This document shows positions 63,560 through 64,000 of a DNA stretch of 64,000 nucleotides, in pieces. The notes under the pieces were generated by a model. The model made no database searches, was not told the origin of the DNA, and saw only the letters and a program-made list of their open reading frames with translations. The position numbers were made by a program, and so were the translations under genes. The stretch comes from Cupriavidus taiwanensis (GTDB taxonomy: Bacteria; Pseudomonadota; Gammaproteobacteria; Burkholderiales; Burkholderiaceae): NCBI RefSeq assembly GCF_900250075.1, contig NZ_LT977071.1, positions 2,623,901 through 2,687,900 of the forward strand, read 5' to 3'. The first letter of the stretch is position 1. Each line of letters begins with the position of its first letter.

Positions 63560-64000
63560 TTATTCAGCGACCACCTTTGCCGACTTCGCGACAGCGCCCC
63601 ACTTGTCGGTTTCGCTCTTGATATAGCGGGCAAACTCGTCAGGCCTGGTTGCCACCACTTCGGCACCAAGCGTCGCCAACTGGCTCTTCACTTCCGGCAT
63701 GGCAAGCACCTTCATCAGGGCGGCACTCAGTTGCTTGATGATTTCCGGCGAAGTTCCGGCGGGTGCAACGAGACCGCCCCACGAAGAGGCGTCGAATCCC
63801 TTAAGCACGGATTCATCGATTGTCGGTGCATCGGGGAACGCCGGCACGCGCTTCTTACTTGCCACAGCGATGAGCTTGAGCTTTCCTCCAGTCACGAAAG
63901 GACGCGCAGCAACGGCCGTAGTGAACATCATGGACACCTGCCCGGCCATCACATCGGTCAGAGCCGGGCCATCGCCCTTATAGGGCACGTGCATCATGTC
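63560..64000 (-). CDS. Bug/TctC-family receptor, C-terminal part (5' end outside window)
   Basis: The last 146 codons of a Bug receptor: MMHVPYKGDGPALTDVMAGQVSMMF, the PDAPTIDESVLKGFDASSWGGLVAPAGTS segment and the conserved tail RPDEFARYIKSETDKWGAVAKSAKVVAE. The signal peptide and first lobe are beyond the right edge. It converges on the LacI gene. Confidence 0.92.
   Translation of the reverse strand, partial: DMMHVPYKGDGPALTDVMAGQVSMMFTTAVAARPFVTGGKLKLIAVASKKRVPAFPDAPTIDESVLKGFDASSWGGLVAPAGTSPEIIKQLSAALMKVLAMPEVKSQLATLGAEVVATRPDEFARYIKSETDKWGAVAKSAKVVAE

Overview
The window is high-GC DNA with gene families typical of Burkholderiales, most likely Cupriavidus or a close relative. Pointers are several Bug/TctC-type solute receptors, OmpC-like porins with beta-proteobacterial N-termini, CaiB CoA-transferase/Bug clusters, and strong GGAG-type ribosome sites. 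The genus is an inference from gene content. I saw no rRNA, tRNA, CRISPR array, insertion sequence or prophage.

Layout. 1-3.8 kb: end of an acyl-CoA catabolic operon (acyl-CoA dehydrogenase, acyl-CoA ligase, SDR, enoyl-CoA hydratase). 3.9-4.8 kb: SRPBCC protein plus ArsR regulator behind a promoter overlapped by a perfect inverted repeat. 4.9-9.2 kb: MacA/MacB-like ABC system with two permeases. 9.3-12.1 kb: GltS-type symporter directly followed by a TAXI-type receptor lipoprotein. 12.1-25 kb: mixed genes (DM13 protein, porin, class A PBP, DUF1501/DUF1800 pair, DMT exporter, AraC regulator, truncated haemoglobin, BPL-N protein, exported His/Cys protein), then a small multidrug resistance gene (sugE/gdx) behind a guanidine-II riboswitch. 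25.2-28.1 kb: a two-gene cellulose synthase unit (bcsA-like with intact PilZ, bcsS-like). 28.4-31.4 kb: a Bug-gene remnant, an ABC exporter with a hairpin leader, and a sterol-desaturase-family enzyme. 31.5-35.9 kb: catabolic unit (MFS, Fe-dependent alcohol dehydrogenase, alpha/beta-hydrolase) with a divergent GntR regulator and shared promoter motifs.

The most interesting region is 36.3-46.4 kb. An XRE regulator is divergent from a run encoding an MFS transporter, both subunits of an NAD-type class 1B dihydroorotate dehydrogenase (with Fe-S subunit), an M20 carbamoyl-amino-acid hydrolase, dihydroorotase, aspartase, orotate phosphoribosyltransferase and a short malic enzyme. Together these would take up orotate and degrade it via dihydroorotate, N-carbamoyl-aspartate and aspartate to fumarate and, through malate, to pyruvate. 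I read it as an orotate-utilisation operon.

46.4-64 kb holds a porin and two CoA-dependent catabolic clusters. The first runs on the minus strand (carboxyltransferase, fused BC-BCCP-CT carboxylase, tandem-domain CaiB CoA-transferase, Bug receptor) behind a sigma-54 promoter with perfect GG/GC spacing, facing its sigma-54 activator. The second (FAD-linked oxidase, CaiB CoA-transferase, Bug receptor, LacI regulator) is preceded by two LacI-type operators 66 bp apart. A further Bug gene runs off the right edge.
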